Assembly: GCF_001050015.1 (NCBI RefSeq)
Contig: NZ_CVTB01000099.1
Location: 1-64,000 of the forward strand
Direction: 5' to 3'
DNA: 64,000 bases
Source of the DNA: Mycolicibacterium malmesburyense
GTDB lineage: Bacteria > Actinomycetota > Actinomycetes > Mycobacteriales > Mycobacteriaceae
Below the pieces are notes generated by a model. The model saw nothing but the letters and a program-made list of their open reading frames with translations, was not told where the DNA came from and ran no database searches. The position numbers and the translations under genes were made by a program. This document shows, piece after piece, positions 16,890 through 26,406 of the stretch (position 1 is its first letter; every line of letters begins with the position of its first letter).

Positions 16890-18488
16890 GTGACGACCCT
16901 TCTGCTCAACGGGCGGGTGCACAGCCCCGCCATGCCCGATGCGACCGCGCTGGCGGTGCGCGACGGGGTGATCGCCTGGTTGGGCAGCGACGAGGTGGGC
17001 CGCGGGCAGTACCCCGACGCGCAGGTCGTCGACCTCGACGGCGCGTTCGTCGCACCCGCGTTCGTCGACAGCCACATCCACCTCACCGCCACCGGGCTCA
17101 CGCTCTCGGGCCTCGACCTGCGGACCGCCGAATCGAAACAGCATTGCCTGCAACTGCTCGGCGAGTACGTGCGCGCCCATCCCGACGGCCCGATCTGGGG
17201 CCACGGCTGGGACGAGTCGAAGTGGCCCGAACCCGGCCCGCCCAGCACCGATGACATCGACGCCGTCGTGGGGGATCGCCCCGCCTACCTGGCCCGTGTC
17301 GACGTGCATTCGGCGGCGGCATCCACCGCGCTGAGGGCACTCTGCGCCGGACTCACCGACGCCGCCGGATTCGACCCCCGGCGACCGCTGACCGCCGACG
17401 CGCACCACCTGGTTCGCGCCGCCGCGCGCGCCCGGTTGACCCCCGAACAGCGCGACCACGCGCGAAGGGCGGCGCTCGGCGCCGCCGCGGCCTCGGGCAT
17501 CGTCGCCGTGCACGAGTGCGCCGGCCCGCAGCTCGGCGGCCTCGACGACTGGGATGAGATCCGCGCACTCGACCACGGCGTCGAGGTCATCGGCTACTGG
17601 GGCGAGGCGGTCAGCACCGCCGAGGCCGCACGCGCCCTGATCGAGCGAACCGGCGCCCGCGGCCTGGCGGGCGACCTCTTCGTCGACGGGGCGCTCGGTT
17701 CGCGCACCGCGTGGCTGCACGAACCCTATGCGGACGCGCCCGGGTGCTCTCCCGGACTGACCGGCAACGCCTATCTCGACCGCGACACGATCGCGGAGCA
17801 CCTGCGGGCCTGTACCGAGGCGGGAGTTGCGGCCGGCTTCCACGTGATCGGCGATGCCGCCGTCTCCGCCGTCGTCGACGCGCTCGAGTCCGTCGTCGCC
17901 TCCGCCGGAGCTCCCGCGGTCGCCCGGTGCGGGCACCGGCTCGAACACCTGGAGATGGTCACCGAAGAACAGGCCCACAAACTCGGCGCCTGGGGCGTGC
18001 TCGCCAGCATGCAACCGAACTTCGACGCGCTGTGGGGCGGCGAAACCGGAATGTACGCCCAGCGTCTCGGCCCGCAGCGAGCCAGGTCGTTGAACCCGTT
18101 CGCGCTGTTAGCATCCCAAGGCGTGCCCCTCGCCTTCGGCTCGGACAGCCCCGTCACCGGACTGGATCCGTGGGCGACGGTGCGCGCGGCGACGCGGCAT
18201 CGAACCCCGGGCAGCGCGCTGTCGGCGCGTGCGGCGTTCGCGGCGCTCACCCGTGGTGCGTGGCGGGCCGGCGGCGTGCGGGACGGGGTGGCCGGCACCC
18301 TGGTGCCCGGCGCACCAGCCTCGTACGCGATCTGGGAGGCCGACGAACTCGAGGTGAGCGCACCCGCCGACGCCGTGCAGCGGTGGTCGACCGACCGGCG
18401 CTCGCGGGTGCCGGCGCTGCCGCGGCTGGACGGCCCATCACCCCGCTGCCGTCAGACGGTCCACCGGGGTGTCGTCATCCATGGCTGA
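16890..18488 (+). CDS. Amidohydrolase (YtcJ-like, Amidohydro_3)
   Basis: A 532-residue metal-dependent hydrolase. The metal motif His62-Ile-His64 lies in [12 protein letters not shown], and later metal-binding residues lie in GFHVIGDAA and near [15 protein letters not shown]. YtcJ-type enzymes hydrolyse N-acyl bonds or related amides; the substrate is unknown. It starts with GTG at 16890, 13 bp after the fxsA-like gene. Its last codons overlap the start of lnt, so it may be co-transcribed with the lipoprotein genes. Confidence 0.88.
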   Translation: MTTLLLNGRVHSPAMPDATALAVRDGVIAWLGSDEVGRGQYPDAQVVDLDGAFVAPAFVDSHIHLTATGLTLSGLDLRTAESKQHCLQLLGEYVRAHPDGPIWGHGWDESKWPEPGPPSTDDIDAVVGDRPAYLARVDVHSAAASTALRALCAGLTDAAGFDPRRPLTADAHHLVRAAARARLTPEQRDHARRAALGAAAASGIVAVHECAGPQLGGLDDWDEIRALDHGVEVIGYWGEAVSTAEAARALIERTGARGLAGDLFVDGALGSRTAWLHEPYADAPGCSPGLTGNAYLDRDTIAEHLRACTEAGVAAGFHVIGDAAVSAVVDALESVVASAGAPAVARCGHRLEHLEMVTEEQAHKLGAWGVLASMQPNFDALWGGETGMYAQRLGPQRARSLNPFALLASQGVPLAFGSDSPVTGLDPWATVRAATRHRTPGSALSARAAFAALTRGAWRAGGVRDGVAGTLVPGAPASYAIWEADELEVSAPADAVQRWSTDRRSRVPALPRLDGPSPRCRQTVHRGVVIHG

Positions 18489-20121
18489 AACCACCTCCAG
18501 GGCAAGCCGGTTCGGGCATGCCCTGATCAACCGGCTGCCGCAACTGGCCGTGGTGATCGCGGCCGGGGTGTTGCTGTGCCTGAGCTTTCCGCCGTTCGGC
18601 TGGTGGTACCTGGGATTCGTCGCGTTCGCATTGCTGGCCTGGGTGCTCACGCGCGAGACCACCACCGTGCGAGGCGGATTCGGCTACGGATTACTGTTCG
18701 GCGCGGCCTTCTACCTGCCGTTGCTTCCATGGGTCGGCGCGTTCGTCGGCCCCTTCCCCTGGATCGGGTTGTCGCTGGCCGAGGCGGTGTTCCCCGCCCT
18801 GTTCGGCGCGGCGGCGGTGGCGGTGCGCAAGCTGCCGGGCTGGCCGTTGTGGTTCGCCGGGCTGTGGTCGGCGCAGGAGTGGCTCAAGTCGACGGTGCCG
18901 TTCGGTGGATTCCCGTGGGGCGTAGTCGCTTACGGCCAGACCGAAAGCCCTCTGCGGTCGATCGCTCAGCTCGGCGGGGCGCCGCTGCTGTCCTTCGCGG
19001 TCGTGCTCATCGGGTTCAGCCTGGCGGCAATGGTTTTCGAGGTCGTGGAATGGTGGCGGCGCGACGCCGAACAGACCGCGGGGCCGCCGGCCGTGGTGGT
19101 GCCGGGGGTCTGTATCAGCGCCGTGCTGCTGCTCACCGCGCTGACCTGGCCGCACGTTCGCCAGTCCGGTATCGGCGCCGGGGACGAACACTCGGTCACC
19201 GTCGCCGTGGTGCAGGGCAACGTACCCCGGCTCGGCCTGGACTTCAACGCGCAGCGGCGCGCCGTGCTCGACAACCATGTGCGCGAGACCCTGCGGCTGG
19301 CCGAGGAGGTGCGGGCGGGGCGGGCGCCGCGGCCGATGTTCGTCGTCTGGCCGGAGAACTCCTCCGACATCGACCCGCTGGCCAATCCGGACGCCGACGA
19401 GCTGATCACCTCCGCGGCCGCGGCCATCGACGCGCCCATCCTCGTCGGCGCGGTGGTCGAGGCTCCCGGTGCGACCCCCGACGAACCGGCGACGACGAAC
19501 TCGGTAATCGTGTGGAATCCGGGCAGCGGGCCCGGCGAGCGCCACGACAAGCAGATCGTGCAGCCGTTCGGGGAGTACCTGCCGTGGCGCGGCTTCTTCA
19601 GCCGCTTCTCCGAGTACGCCGAGCGGGCCGGTTACTTCGTACCGGGCGACGGCACGGGCGTCGTGCACCCCGCAGGTGTCCCGGTGGGGGTGGCCACGTG
19701 CTGGGAGGTGATCTTCGACCGGGCGCCGCGCGAGTCCGTGCGCAACGGGGCCCAGCTGTTGGTGGTGCCGTCCAACAACGCGACGTTCACCGAGTCGATG
19801 AGCGAACAGCAACTCGCGTTCGCCCGGCTGCGCGCGGTCGAACACGACCGGTACGTCGTCGTCGCGGGCACGACGGGAATCAGCGCGATCATCGCTCCGG
19901 ACGGCCGTGAGCTGGCTCGCACCGCCTTTTACGAACCCGCCTTCCTCGACTCCGCGGTGCGGCTGAAAACCCAGCTCACGGCCGCGACACGGTGGGGCCC
20001 GCTGGTGGAGGGGCTGCTCATCGCCCTCGGCGTGGGCAGCCTGATCGCCGCGATGCTGCACAATGAAGGCTTTGTGCGTCGCCGAGTGACCGGCGGCACG
20101 AAAGATAGAGGAGCTACATGA
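18469..20121 (+). CDS. lnt: Apolipoprotein N-acyltransferase
   Basis: A 550-residue inner-membrane enzyme that N-acylates the lipidated cysteine of lipoproteins. Residues 20-210 hold about six membrane helices. The periplasmic carbon-nitrogen hydrolase domain shows the triad Glu in [10 protein letters not shown], Lys in [15 protein letters not shown] and Cys in [11 protein letters not shown] last helix is near residue 515. In M. tuberculosis this domain is fused to Ppm1 (Rv2051c); here the stop overlaps the ppm1 start as ATGA. The ATG at 18481 is an alternative start. Confidence 0.94.
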   Translation: MSSSMAETTSRASRFGHALINRLPQLAVVIAAGVLLCLSFPPFGWWYLGFVAFALLAWVLTRETTTVRGGFGYGLLFGAAFYLPLLPWVGAFVGPFPWIGLSLAEAVFPALFGAAAVAVRKLPGWPLWFAGLWSAQEWLKSTVPFGGFPWGVVAYGQTESPLRSIAQLGGAPLLSFAVVLIGFSLAAMVFEVVEWWRRDAEQTAGPPAVVVPGVCISAVLLLTALTWPHVRQSGIGAGDEHSVTVAVVQGNVPRLGLDFNAQRRAVLDNHVRETLRLAEEVRAGRAPRPMFVVWPENSSDIDPLANPDADELITSAAAAIDAPILVGAVVEAPGATPDEPATTNSVIVWNPGSGPGERHDKQIVQPFGEYLPWRGFFSRFSEYAERAGYFVPGDGTGVVHPAGVPVGVATCWEVIFDRAPRESVRNGAQLLVVPSNNATFTESMSEQQLAFARLRAVEHDRYVVVAGTTGISAIIAPDGRELARTAFYEPAFLDSAVRLKTQLTAATRWGPLVEGLLIALGVGSLIAAMLHNEGFVRRRVTGGTKDRGAT

Positions 20122-20894
20122 CGACGGGCCGGGACCCGGGGGAGCGCCCCAGCCAGCGCACGCTGGTTCTCATCCCCACCTACAACGAGCGGGAGAACCT
20201 GCCGCTGATCGTCGAGCGCGTTCAAAAGGCGCGGCCCGACGTGCACATCCTGATCATCGACGACGGCAGCCCCGACGGCACCGGCAGGCTCGCCGACGAA
20301 CTGGCGCTCGCCGACCCGGACCGCATCCACGTCATGCACCGCACCGCCAAGGGCGGCCTCGGCGCGGCATACCTGGCCGGATTCGCGTGGGGACTGGGCC
20401 GCGAGTACTCGGTGCTCGTCGAGATGGATGCCGACGGCAGCCATCCTCCCGAGCAGCTGTACCGGCTGCTCGACGCCATCGACGGCGGCGCCGACCTGGT
20501 CATCGGTTCGCGCTACGTGCCGGGGGGAGAGGTGCGCAACTGGCCGCGCCGGCGCCTCGTGCTCTCGCGCACCGCCAACGGCTACTCGCGAATTTTGCTC
20601 GGCGTCGACATCCACGACATCACCGCCGGATATCGCGCCTACCGTCGCGAGGTGCTCGAGAAGGTCGACCTGAACGCGGTCGATTCGAAGGGATACTGCT
20701 TCCAGATCGACCTGACCTGGCGCACGATCAACAACGGGTTCGTCGTCGCCGAGGTGCCCATCACCTTCACCGAACGCGAGTTCGGCCAGTCCAAGATGAG
20801 CGGCTCCAACATCCGCGAGGCCCTGTTCAAGGTCGCGGAATGGGGTCTGCGGGGGCGTATCGACCGGGCCCGAGGCGCCCGCGTCACGCCCTGA
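20118..20894 (+). CDS. ppm1: Polyprenol monophosphomannose synthase
   Basis: A 258-residue GT2 glycosyltransferase that transfers mannose from GDP-mannose to polyprenyl phosphate. The product is the mannose donor for lipomannan, lipoarabinomannan and protein O-mannosylation. Motifs are [14 protein letters not shown], the nucleotide site DDGSPDGT, the metal site EMDADGSH and the acceptor-loop GSRYVPGG. It has no membrane helix of its own, so it probably works bound to the Lnt protein encoded by the overlapping upstream gene, as shown for the fast-grower two-gene arrangement. Confidence 0.95.
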   Translation: MTTGRDPGERPSQRTLVLIPTYNERENLPLIVERVQKARPDVHILIIDDGSPDGTGRLADELALADPDRIHVMHRTAKGGLGAAYLAGFAWGLGREYSVLVEMDADGSHPPEQLYRLLDAIDGGADLVIGSRYVPGGEVRNWPRRRLVLSRTANGYSRILLGVDIHDITAGYRAYRREVLEKVDLNAVDSKGYCFQIDLTWRTINNGFVVAEVPITFTEREFGQSKMSGSNIREALFKVAEWGLRGRIDRARGARVTP

Positions 20895-20900
20895 CCAATC

Positions 20901-20969
20901 TCCCGCGAGCGCCCGTGTTTGCACGGCGACACGCCGTGATTTGGTGACACACGGCGGTCGCTCGCGGGA
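20901..20969. repeat. Multi-arm palindromic repeat, family A, copy 1
   Basis: The outer stem is TCCCGCGAGCG (20901-20911) with CGCTCGCGGGA (20959-20969). Inside are CCGTGT (20913-20918) with ACACGG (20949-20954), and CACGGCG-ACA-CGCCGTG (20922-20938). All arms are perfect, so the element can fold into a branched stem. It lies between the converging ppm1 and rbpA stops, where it can act as a two-way terminator. A related copy lies at 31000-31060. Confidence 0.75.
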
Positions 20970-20979
20970 ATCGACGGCG

Positions 20980-21315
20980 TCAGCCGCGCCGGCGGGCCTT
21001 GATGATGTCGAGCCGCTCCTTGAGCAGTTCCTCGAGTTCCTCGACCGACCGGCGCTCGAGCAGCATGTCCCAGTGCGTCCGCGGCGGCTTGGTCTTCTTG
21101 GGCTCGGGCGCGTCACCCTCGATCAGGGTGCCCTCCATGCCGTTGCGGCACAGCCAGGTGTGGGGGATCTCGGCGTCGTCGGCGAACGGGACGTCGAACT
21201 CTTCACCGTTGTCGGTGCGGTACCGCGCGACCTGACGCGGCGCCAGGTCATGGTTACGGTCGGTCTCGTAGCTCACGGCTCCGAGGCGACTGCCCCTCAA
21301 GACGCGATCAGCCAT
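20980..21315 (-). CDS. rbpA: RbpA, RNA polymerase-binding protein
   Basis: A 111-residue transcription factor of actinobacteria that binds RNA polymerase and the group 1 and 2 sigma factors SigA/SigB and stabilises the open complex. It is nearly identical to remembered M. tuberculosis RbpA (MADRVLRGSRLGAVSYETDR; DVPFADDAEIP; THWDMLLERRS, the sigma-interacting helix). The ATG at 21315 was chosen over the TTG at 21321 because it gives the known length and sits nine bases after a GAGGAG ribosome site. A candidate SigH/SigR-type promoter lies at 21358-21384. Confidence 0.98.
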   Translation of the reverse strand: MADRVLRGSRLGAVSYETDRNHDLAPRQVARYRTDNGEEFDVPFADDAEIPHTWLCRNGMEGTLIEGDAPEPKKTKPPRTHWDMLLERRSVEELEELLKERLDIIKARRRG

Positions 21316-21357
21316 CGTCAAACACTCCTCGATCTGCGCGTAATTGTCCGGATCATC

Positions 21358-21384
21358 AACGCAGCAACATGTGCGCGAAGTTCC
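21358..21384 (-). promoter_or_regulatory. Candidate SigH/SigR-type promoter of rbpA
   Basis: Read on the minus strand, GGAAC (complement of 21380-21384) is followed after exactly 19 bases by GTT (complement of 21358-21360), within GCGTTG. This fits the -35 GGAA(C/T) and -10 GTT spacing of the redox-responsive sigma factors SigR of Streptomyces and SigH of mycobacteria. The Streptomyces rbpA gene is a known SigR target. The rbpA start codon would lie about 35 bases downstream of initiation. Confidence 0.55.
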
Positions 21385-21441
21385 CGACTCGACCCTCCAT
21401 GATACCGGGAAACCAGTTGCCCTCGGTTTACAGTCACGTGC

Positions 21442-21783
21442 GTGGCACCTGGGATCAAGAAGCGCCTACGCCTCCAGTCCTGCCGCTGGTGCGGTCGCCA
21501 GGTCGACGACGTCGGCCTCGGCCGGCGGCGACAGTACTGCCGGCAGTCCTGCCGGCAGCGTGCGTACGAACAGCGGAGCCTGATCAAGGGCACTTCGCTG
21601 GCCCCGGACGCGGTCGTCCTCAGCCCGGACGAGGCCGCCGAACTCTCCGACCGTGTCTACCAGGTCCGATGTGCGGCCGAGGACGTCGCGACGGCGATCG
21701 AGGAAGGCGCCGACACCGGCGAGCTGCGCGTACTGTGCGACGCGTTGATGAGGGCGGCCGAGGCCGCCGACGGCTGGCGCTGA
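21442..21783 (+). CDS. Small zinc-ribbon-like protein of unknown function
   Basis: A 113-residue basic protein with Cys14-x2-Cys17 and Cys33-x3-Cys37 in an Arg-rich N-terminal part (SCRWCGRQV; QYCRQSCRQRAYEQRS), suggesting a small zinc-binding knuckle. The C-terminal 65 residues look helical (AAEDVATAIEEGADTGELRVLCDALMRAAEAAD-like pattern). It starts on GTG, divergent from rbpA. A homolog near rbpA is present in other mycobacteria as I remember; nucleic-acid binding is only a guess. Confidence 0.75.
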   Translation: MAPGIKKRLRLQSCRWCGRQVDDVGLGRRRQYCRQSCRQRAYEQRSLIKGTSLAPDAVVLSPDEAAELSDRVYQVRCAAEDVATAIEEGADTGELRVLCDALMRAAEAADGWR

Positions 21784-21873
21784 AGTTCCGGTAATTCGCG
21801 GCACGGTTGAACCACCACGGGTGTTAGCTCGTCGTCAGGAACGACCAGCAAGTTCTGCCCGATAGGACCCACC

Positions 21874-22605
21874 ATGACCGTGTTGTTCATGCAGCGATTG
21901 ACCCGCATCTTCTTCGTCGGACTCGGCGCGATGCTCGCGCTCGGCGCCCTCTCCGCCTGCTCGGGCGGGTCGTCGACGGAGTCGACGCCGACGGCGGACG
22001 CGACCACCACCCCTTCCGGGGCCGTTTCGGAGGCCGTTCAACCGTTCCCGGCGTCGGGGCGCTACGTCGCGGACATGACATCGCCCGACGGTAAGGACAT
22101 GACGATCGGCATCTCCGTCGACGGCGCGCAGGTCGCCGCATACGCCTGCAACGGCACCGACGACGAAGCCTGGTTCTTCGGCGACCAGGCCGACGGGAAG
22201 ATCGACCTCGAGTCCAGGTTCCGCGACACCCTCTCCGCTCGGTTCGACGGCACCGACGTCGACGGCGATCTGACGATGGATGGGGTGACCTACCGGTTCA
22301 CCGCGGCGCCCGTATCCGGCGACGCCGGCGTCTACACCGCCGATCTGGACGGCGTGCGCGCCTCATGGGTGGTCCGCGAGGACGGTTCGGCCGTCGGCGT
22401 GCAGCTGAACGGGATCAGCGGGACGCTCGACCAGGCCGACATCGTGCAACTCAACGACGCGCGGTTCCGTGCCGAAGTCCGCAACAAGCGACAGCTCCAG
22501 CAGGCCCAGCAGATCACCCGCCTGTCCAACGGCGCGATGCGCTCGACGATCAACGGCCGCGACGTCACGCCGACGTTCGTGTCCGGCTCGTTCCGCTTGA
22601 ACTGA
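21874..22605 (+). CDS. Putative lipoprotein of unknown function
   Basis: A 243-residue exported protein. The signal peptide is followed by the lipobox LSAC with Cys29 as the lipid site, then a Ser/Thr/Pro-rich linker to about residue 55 and a beta-rich domain (RYVADMTSPDGKDMTIGISV; YACNGTDDEAWFFG). No family is recognised with confidence. The start at 21874 has TAGGA upstream (21863-21867); an inner ATG at 21889 lacks one. A strong terminator follows directly, so it is a single-gene unit. Confidence 0.8.
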   Translation: MTVLFMQRLTRIFFVGLGAMLALGALSACSGGSSTESTPTADATTTPSGAVSEAVQPFPASGRYVADMTSPDGKDMTIGISVDGAQVAAYACNGTDDEAWFFGDQADGKIDLESRFRDTLSARFDGTDVDGDLTMDGVTYRFTAAPVSGDAGVYTADLDGVRASWVVREDGSAVGVQLNGISGTLDQADIVQLNDARFRAEVRNKRQLQQAQQITRLSNGAMRSTINGRDVTPTFVSGSFRLN

Positions 22606-22614
22606 CGGCAGACC

Positions 22615-22650
22615 ACCCCGCCGGATGTCGGATCATCCGGCGGGGTCTTT
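22615..22650 (+). terminator. Strong intrinsic-type terminator
   Basis: A perfect 13-base stem, ACCCCGCCGGATG (22615-22627) and CATCCGGCGGGGT (22634-22646), with the loop TCGGAT, followed by CTTTCCTT. It starts nine bases after the lipoprotein stop and separates it from the ssu operon. Confidence 0.88.
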
Positions 22651-22709
22651 CCTTCACCCAGAATCAAAACCTTCAGGCGTCGTGAGGCGGTGCGTAGCGT
22701 CAACTCACC

Positions 22710-23531
22710 GTGACCGCCCTCGTAGATCTCACTGCACCCAACGCGCCCATCGCGGCCACGCCGACAGCGAGACAGGCTCGGCGACAACGCAAGTGGGCCG
22801 CCATCCGGTTCGCCTCGCCGGCGCTGCTGCTCGTGCTGTGGCAGTTGCTCAGCGCCGTGGGCCTGATCCCGCAGGACGTCCTGCCCGCACCGTCGCTGAT
22901 CCTCGAGGCGGGCGTGGAGCTGATCCGCAACGGTCAACTCGCCGATGCGCTGCATGTCTCCGGGATACGGGTGGTCGAGGGCCTGCTCCTCGGGGGCTCA
23001 CTCGGCGTCGCGCTCGGCACGGCCGTCGGGTTGTCGCGGTGGGTGGAGGCCGGCATCGATCCGCCCATGCAGATGATCAGGGCGCTCCCGCATTTGGGGC
23101 TGATCCCGTTGTTCATCCTGTGGTTCGGCATCGGTGAACTGCCCAAGGTGCTGCTGGTCGCGCTGGGCGTCAGCTTTCCGCTGTACCTGAACACCTTCTC
23201 GGCCATCCGGCAGGTGGACCAGAAGTTGTTCGAAACCGCCCAGGTACTGGGATTCTCGTTCTGGCAACGATTCTGGCGCATCATCGTGCCGAGCGCGGCG
23301 CCGCAGGTGCTGGTCGGCTTCCGGCAGTCCCTGGCGATCGCATGGTTGACGCTGATCGTCGCCGAACAGATCAACGCCGACAGCGGGATCGGCTTCCTGA
23401 TCAACAACGCCCGCGATTTCCTGCGGATCGACATCATCATTTTCGGCCTGATCGTGTACGCGCTGCTCGGAATCGGCACCGACGCGATCGTCCGCGTACT
23501 GGAACGACACGCATTGAGGTACCGCTCATGA
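22710..23531 (+). CDS. ssuC: Alkanesulfonate ABC transporter permease
   Basis: A 273-residue permease with about six membrane helices. The EAA loop is near residue 175-195 (LFETAQVLGFSFWQRFWRII), characteristic of the nitrate/sulfonate/taurine transporter class. GTG start at 22710. It is first in the order permease, ATPase, binding protein, monooxygenase; the monooxygenase at the end identifies the substrate class as aliphatic sulfonates. The stop overlaps the ATPase start as ATGA. The lower-confidence alternative is taurine specificity. Confidence 0.92.
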   Translation: MTALVDLTAPNAPIAATPTARQARRQRKWAAIRFASPALLLVLWQLLSAVGLIPQDVLPAPSLILEAGVELIRNGQLADALHVSGIRVVEGLLLGGSLGVALGTAVGLSRWVEAGIDPPMQMIRALPHLGLIPLFILWFGIGELPKVLLVALGVSFPLYLNTFSAIRQVDQKLFETAQVLGFSFWQRFWRIIVPSAAPQVLVGFRQSLAIAWLTLIVAEQINADSGIGFLINNARDFLRIDIIIFGLIVYALLGIGTDAIVRVLERHALRYRS

Positions 23532-24250
23532 CCTTGGCCACCGCACGAGAACTGCGCACCGCCGCCGAACTGCGGCACGTCGACAAGTGGTACGGCGACC
23601 ACCACGTGCTGGTCGACGTGTCGCTGAAGGTCGGCCGCGGCGAGATCGTCGCGCTGATCGGTCGCAGCGGATCCGGCAAGTCGACTGTGTTGCGGGTACT
23701 CGCCGGCCTGTCGACCGACCACGCCGGGGAACGGATCGTGTCGGGTGCTCCTGCGTTGGCCTTCCAGGAACCGCGCCTGTTCCCGTGGCGGGACGTGCGC
23801 ACCAACGTCAGATACGGACTCACCCGCAGCGGGTGGGGCAAGGACCTCGTCCGCGACCGTGCCGAGCGGGCGCTGGCCGACGTCGGGCTGGCCGACCGCG
23901 CGGACGCGTGGCCGCTGACACTGTCCGGTGGTCAGGCACAACGGGTCTCGCTCGCGCGCGCGTTGGTCGCCGAACCGGAACTGCTGTTGCTCGACGAACC
24001 GTTTGGAGCGTTGGACGCGTTGACCCGGCTGAGCATGCGCGAACTGCTGCTCGACCTGTGGCGTGAGCACGGGTTCGGCGTGCTGCTCGTCACCCACGAC
24101 GTGGACGAGGCCGTCGCGCTGGCCGACCGGGTCCTGGTGCTCGACGACGGCCGCGTCACTCACACGCTGGAGATCGCGGACCCACGCGGCTCGGCCATCG
24201 CGCAGACCTACCGCGCCGAACTGCTCGAGCAGCTCGGTGTGCAGAGTTGA
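23528..24250 (+). CDS. ssuB: Alkanesulfonate ABC transporter ATPase
   Basis: A 240-residue ATPase with Walker A GRSGSGKST at residues 45-53, a Q-loop in AFQEPRLFPW, signature LSGGQAQRVSLARAL, Walker B LLLLDEPFGALDAL and switch His in LLVTHDVDEA. The short length and missing CBS region separate it from the osmoprotectant ATPase at 8 kb. It overlaps ssuC by four bases and is followed within 30 bp by the binding protein. Confidence 0.94.
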   Translation: MTLATARELRTAAELRHVDKWYGDHHVLVDVSLKVGRGEIVALIGRSGSGKSTVLRVLAGLSTDHAGERIVSGAPALAFQEPRLFPWRDVRTNVRYGLTRSGWGKDLVRDRAERALADVGLADRADAWPLTLSGGQAQRVSLARALVAEPELLLLDEPFGALDALTRLSMRELLLDLWREHGFGVLLVTHDVDEAVALADRVLVLDDGRVTHTLEIADPRGSAIAQTYRAELLEQLGVQS

Positions 24251-24277
24251 AACCACATGGATATGAGGGGAATTGGA

Positions 24278-25291
24278 ATGTCGAGAATCGCCGCCGTGCT
24301 CACGTTGATCGGCCTGCTGTTGACCGGATGTGTGTCGCGACAGGACAGCTCGGGTGCGCAGGAGGCGCCGGCCACGGTACCGCTGTCCGACCTCGCCGGA
24401 CTGACGCTCAACGTCGGGGACCAGAAGGGCGGCACCGAGGCCCTGCTGCGGGCGTCGGGGGCCCTGGACAACCTGCCGTACCGAATCAGCTTCTCCACGT
24501 TCACCTCCGGGCCACCACAGATCGAGGCCGCCACCGCAGGCAAGATCGACTTCGCGATCACCGGTAACACACCGCCGATCTTCGGCGCGGCGTCCAACGC
24601 GAAGATCAAGGTGGTGTCGGCCTACGACGGCGGCGGATACGGAGATCAGCTGCTGGTGCACGCCGACGCGCCCGTTGGGCGGGTCGCGGACCTTCGGGGC
24701 AAGAGCATCGCGGTCGCCAAAGGCAGTTCGGCGCACGGCCATACGCTGGTGCAGCTCGACCGGGCCGGACTGAACGTGTCCGACGTCAAGCTGGTCTTCT
24801 TACAACCCGCCGATGCGCTGTCGGCCTTCACCCAGCGCCGTGTCGATGTCTGGGCCATCTGGGATCCCTACACTGCGCAGGCGGAGGCGGACCTCGCGGT
24901 GCGCAGCATCGCCACGGCCACCGGTGTGACCAACGGCGCGGGCTTCGGCATCGCCTCGGATGCCGCGCTGGCCGACCCGAAACGCAACACCGCACTGAGT
25001 GATCTGTTGCAGCGGTACGCCAAGGCCGTGCGGTGGGCCAACGACAACCGTGACACGTGGGCCGAGCGCTACGGCGAGGAAGTCGGCCTCCAGACCGCGG
25101 TCGCCGCGCTGGCGCAAGGACGCAGCCTGCGGCTGCCCACCGACCTGTCCGGGGAGTTGATCGCGTCGGAGCAGGAGATGGCCGACCTGTTCGCCAAGTC
25201 CCAACAAATAGCGGCCGCACCGGGTTTCGACCACTGGGTCGACCGGCGCTACAGCGACGTGCTCAAGCCCCTGTACCTCGATCGCGATTAG
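24278..25291 (+). CDS. ssuA: Alkanesulfonate-binding lipoprotein
   Basis: A 337-residue binding protein with a signal peptide and lipobox LLTGC (Cys18), then the SsuA-family N-terminus LTLNVGDQKGGTEALLRASG and TFTSGPPQIEAATAGKIDFA. The ATG at 24278 was chosen because it follows GAGGGGAATTGG and gives a compact signal peptide; in-frame ATGs at 24257 and 24263 are alternatives. Its partners are the SsuC/SsuB proteins upstream, and the cargo would be passed to the monooxygenase encoded next. Confidence 0.9.
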   Translation: MSRIAAVLTLIGLLLTGCVSRQDSSGAQEAPATVPLSDLAGLTLNVGDQKGGTEALLRASGALDNLPYRISFSTFTSGPPQIEAATAGKIDFAITGNTPPIFGAASNAKIKVVSAYDGGGYGDQLLVHADAPVGRVADLRGKSIAVAKGSSAHGHTLVQLDRAGLNVSDVKLVFLQPADALSAFTQRRVDVWAIWDPYTAQAEADLAVRSIATATGVTNGAGFGIASDAALADPKRNTALSDLLQRYAKAVRWANDNRDTWAERYGEEVGLQTAVAALAQGRSLRLPTDLSGELIASEQEMADLFAKSQQIAAAPGFDHWVDRRYSDVLKPLYLDRD

Positions 25292-25298
25292 GAGCGAA

Positions 25299-26393
25299 AT
25301 GTCCTCGGCGAAATTCTTCTGGTTCCTGCCCACCGCGGGAGACAGCCGGTCCATCGTTGGTTCGTCGCATGCCTCGTCACAGCAGACGATGCCCGCCAAC
25401 TACCGCCCGCCGACACGGCGCTACCTGGCCGAGGTGGCCCGCGCAGCCGACCGCCTTGGCTACGAAGGTGTCCTCACCCCGACCGGAACCTGGTGTGAGG
25501 ACGCCTGGTTGACCGCATCGGCTCTATTGTCGGAGACGGAGCGGCTGAAGTTCCTCGTCGCGTTCCGGCCGGGGCTGACGCCGCCCACCCTCGCCGCCCA
25601 GCAGGCCGCGACGCTGCAGCGGTTCTCCGAGGGTCGAGTGCTGCTCAACATCGTCAGCGGCGGCGACGACGTCGAACAGCGCCGGTTCGGTGACTGGCTC
25701 GACCATGACCAGCGCTACGCGCGGACGGGAGAGTTCCTGCACATCGTCGATTCGATCTGGCGCCACGAGTCGCTGGACTTCGAGGGTGAGCACTACAGGG
25801 TCGCCGACGCGCGGGTGTCGGCTCCGCCAGTTCCGCTTCCGCAGATCTACTTCGGCGGGTCCTCACCGGCCGCGCTGCCGGTCGCCGCGCAGTACGTCGA
25901 CGTGTACCTGACCTGGGGCGAGCCCCCGGCGGACGCGGCCGCGAAGATCGCGCGGGTGCGCGAACTCGCCGAAGAGCGCGGCCGCACCGTCCGGTTCGGA
26001 ATCCGGCTGCACACCATCAGCCGCGACACCTCGGCGGCGGCGTGGGCGGTGGCGAATGAGATGGTGTCGGATCTGAGCCCCGAGCAGATCGCCAAAGCCG
26101 CTGCAATGCACTCCAACTCGCAGTCCGAAGGCCAGCGGCGGATGACCGCGCTGCACGGCGGCCGGACGGACCGGCTCGAGATCTACCCGAACCTGTGGGC
26201 CGGCGTCGGATTGGTGCGCGGCGGCGCAGGCACGGCGCTGGTGGGCAGCCACCAAGAGGTGGCCGATCTGATCTACGAGTACTACTCGCTCGGCTTCGAC
26301 GAGTTCATCCTGTCCGGCTACCCGCACCTGGAAGAGGCCTACTGGTTCGCCGAAGGCGTGCTGCCGCTGCTGAAGCAGAAGGGCGTCGCCTGA
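25299..26393 (+). CDS. ssuD: FMNH2-dependent alkanesulfonate monooxygenase
   Basis: A 364-residue bacterial-luciferase-family enzyme that cleaves the C-S bond of alkanesulfonates to sulfite and an aldehyde using reduced FMN and O2. The N-terminal FFWFLPTAGDSRSIVGS, GTWCEDAWLTAS around residue 66 (equivalent to the conserved Cys region of SsuD), FRPGLTPPTLAAQQAAT and LNIVSGGDDVEQR are typical. The separate NAD(P)H:FMN reductase (SsuE) is not in the operon and must come from elsewhere. ATG start seven bases after ssuA. Confidence 0.94.
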   Translation: MSSAKFFWFLPTAGDSRSIVGSSHASSQQTMPANYRPPTRRYLAEVARAADRLGYEGVLTPTGTWCEDAWLTASALLSETERLKFLVAFRPGLTPPTLAAQQAATLQRFSEGRVLLNIVSGGDDVEQRRFGDWLDHDQRYARTGEFLHIVDSIWRHESLDFEGEHYRVADARVSAPPVPLPQIYFGGSSPAALPVAAQYVDVYLTWGEPPADAAAKIARVRELAEERGRTVRFGIRLHTISRDTSAAAWAVANEMVSDLSPEQIAKAAAMHSNSQSEGQRRMTALHGGRTDRLEIYPNLWAGVGLVRGGAGTALVGSHQEVADLIYEYYSLGFDEFILSGYPHLEEAYWFAEGVLPLLKQKGVA

Positions 26394-26406
26394 CCCGTGC
26401 CCGCCG

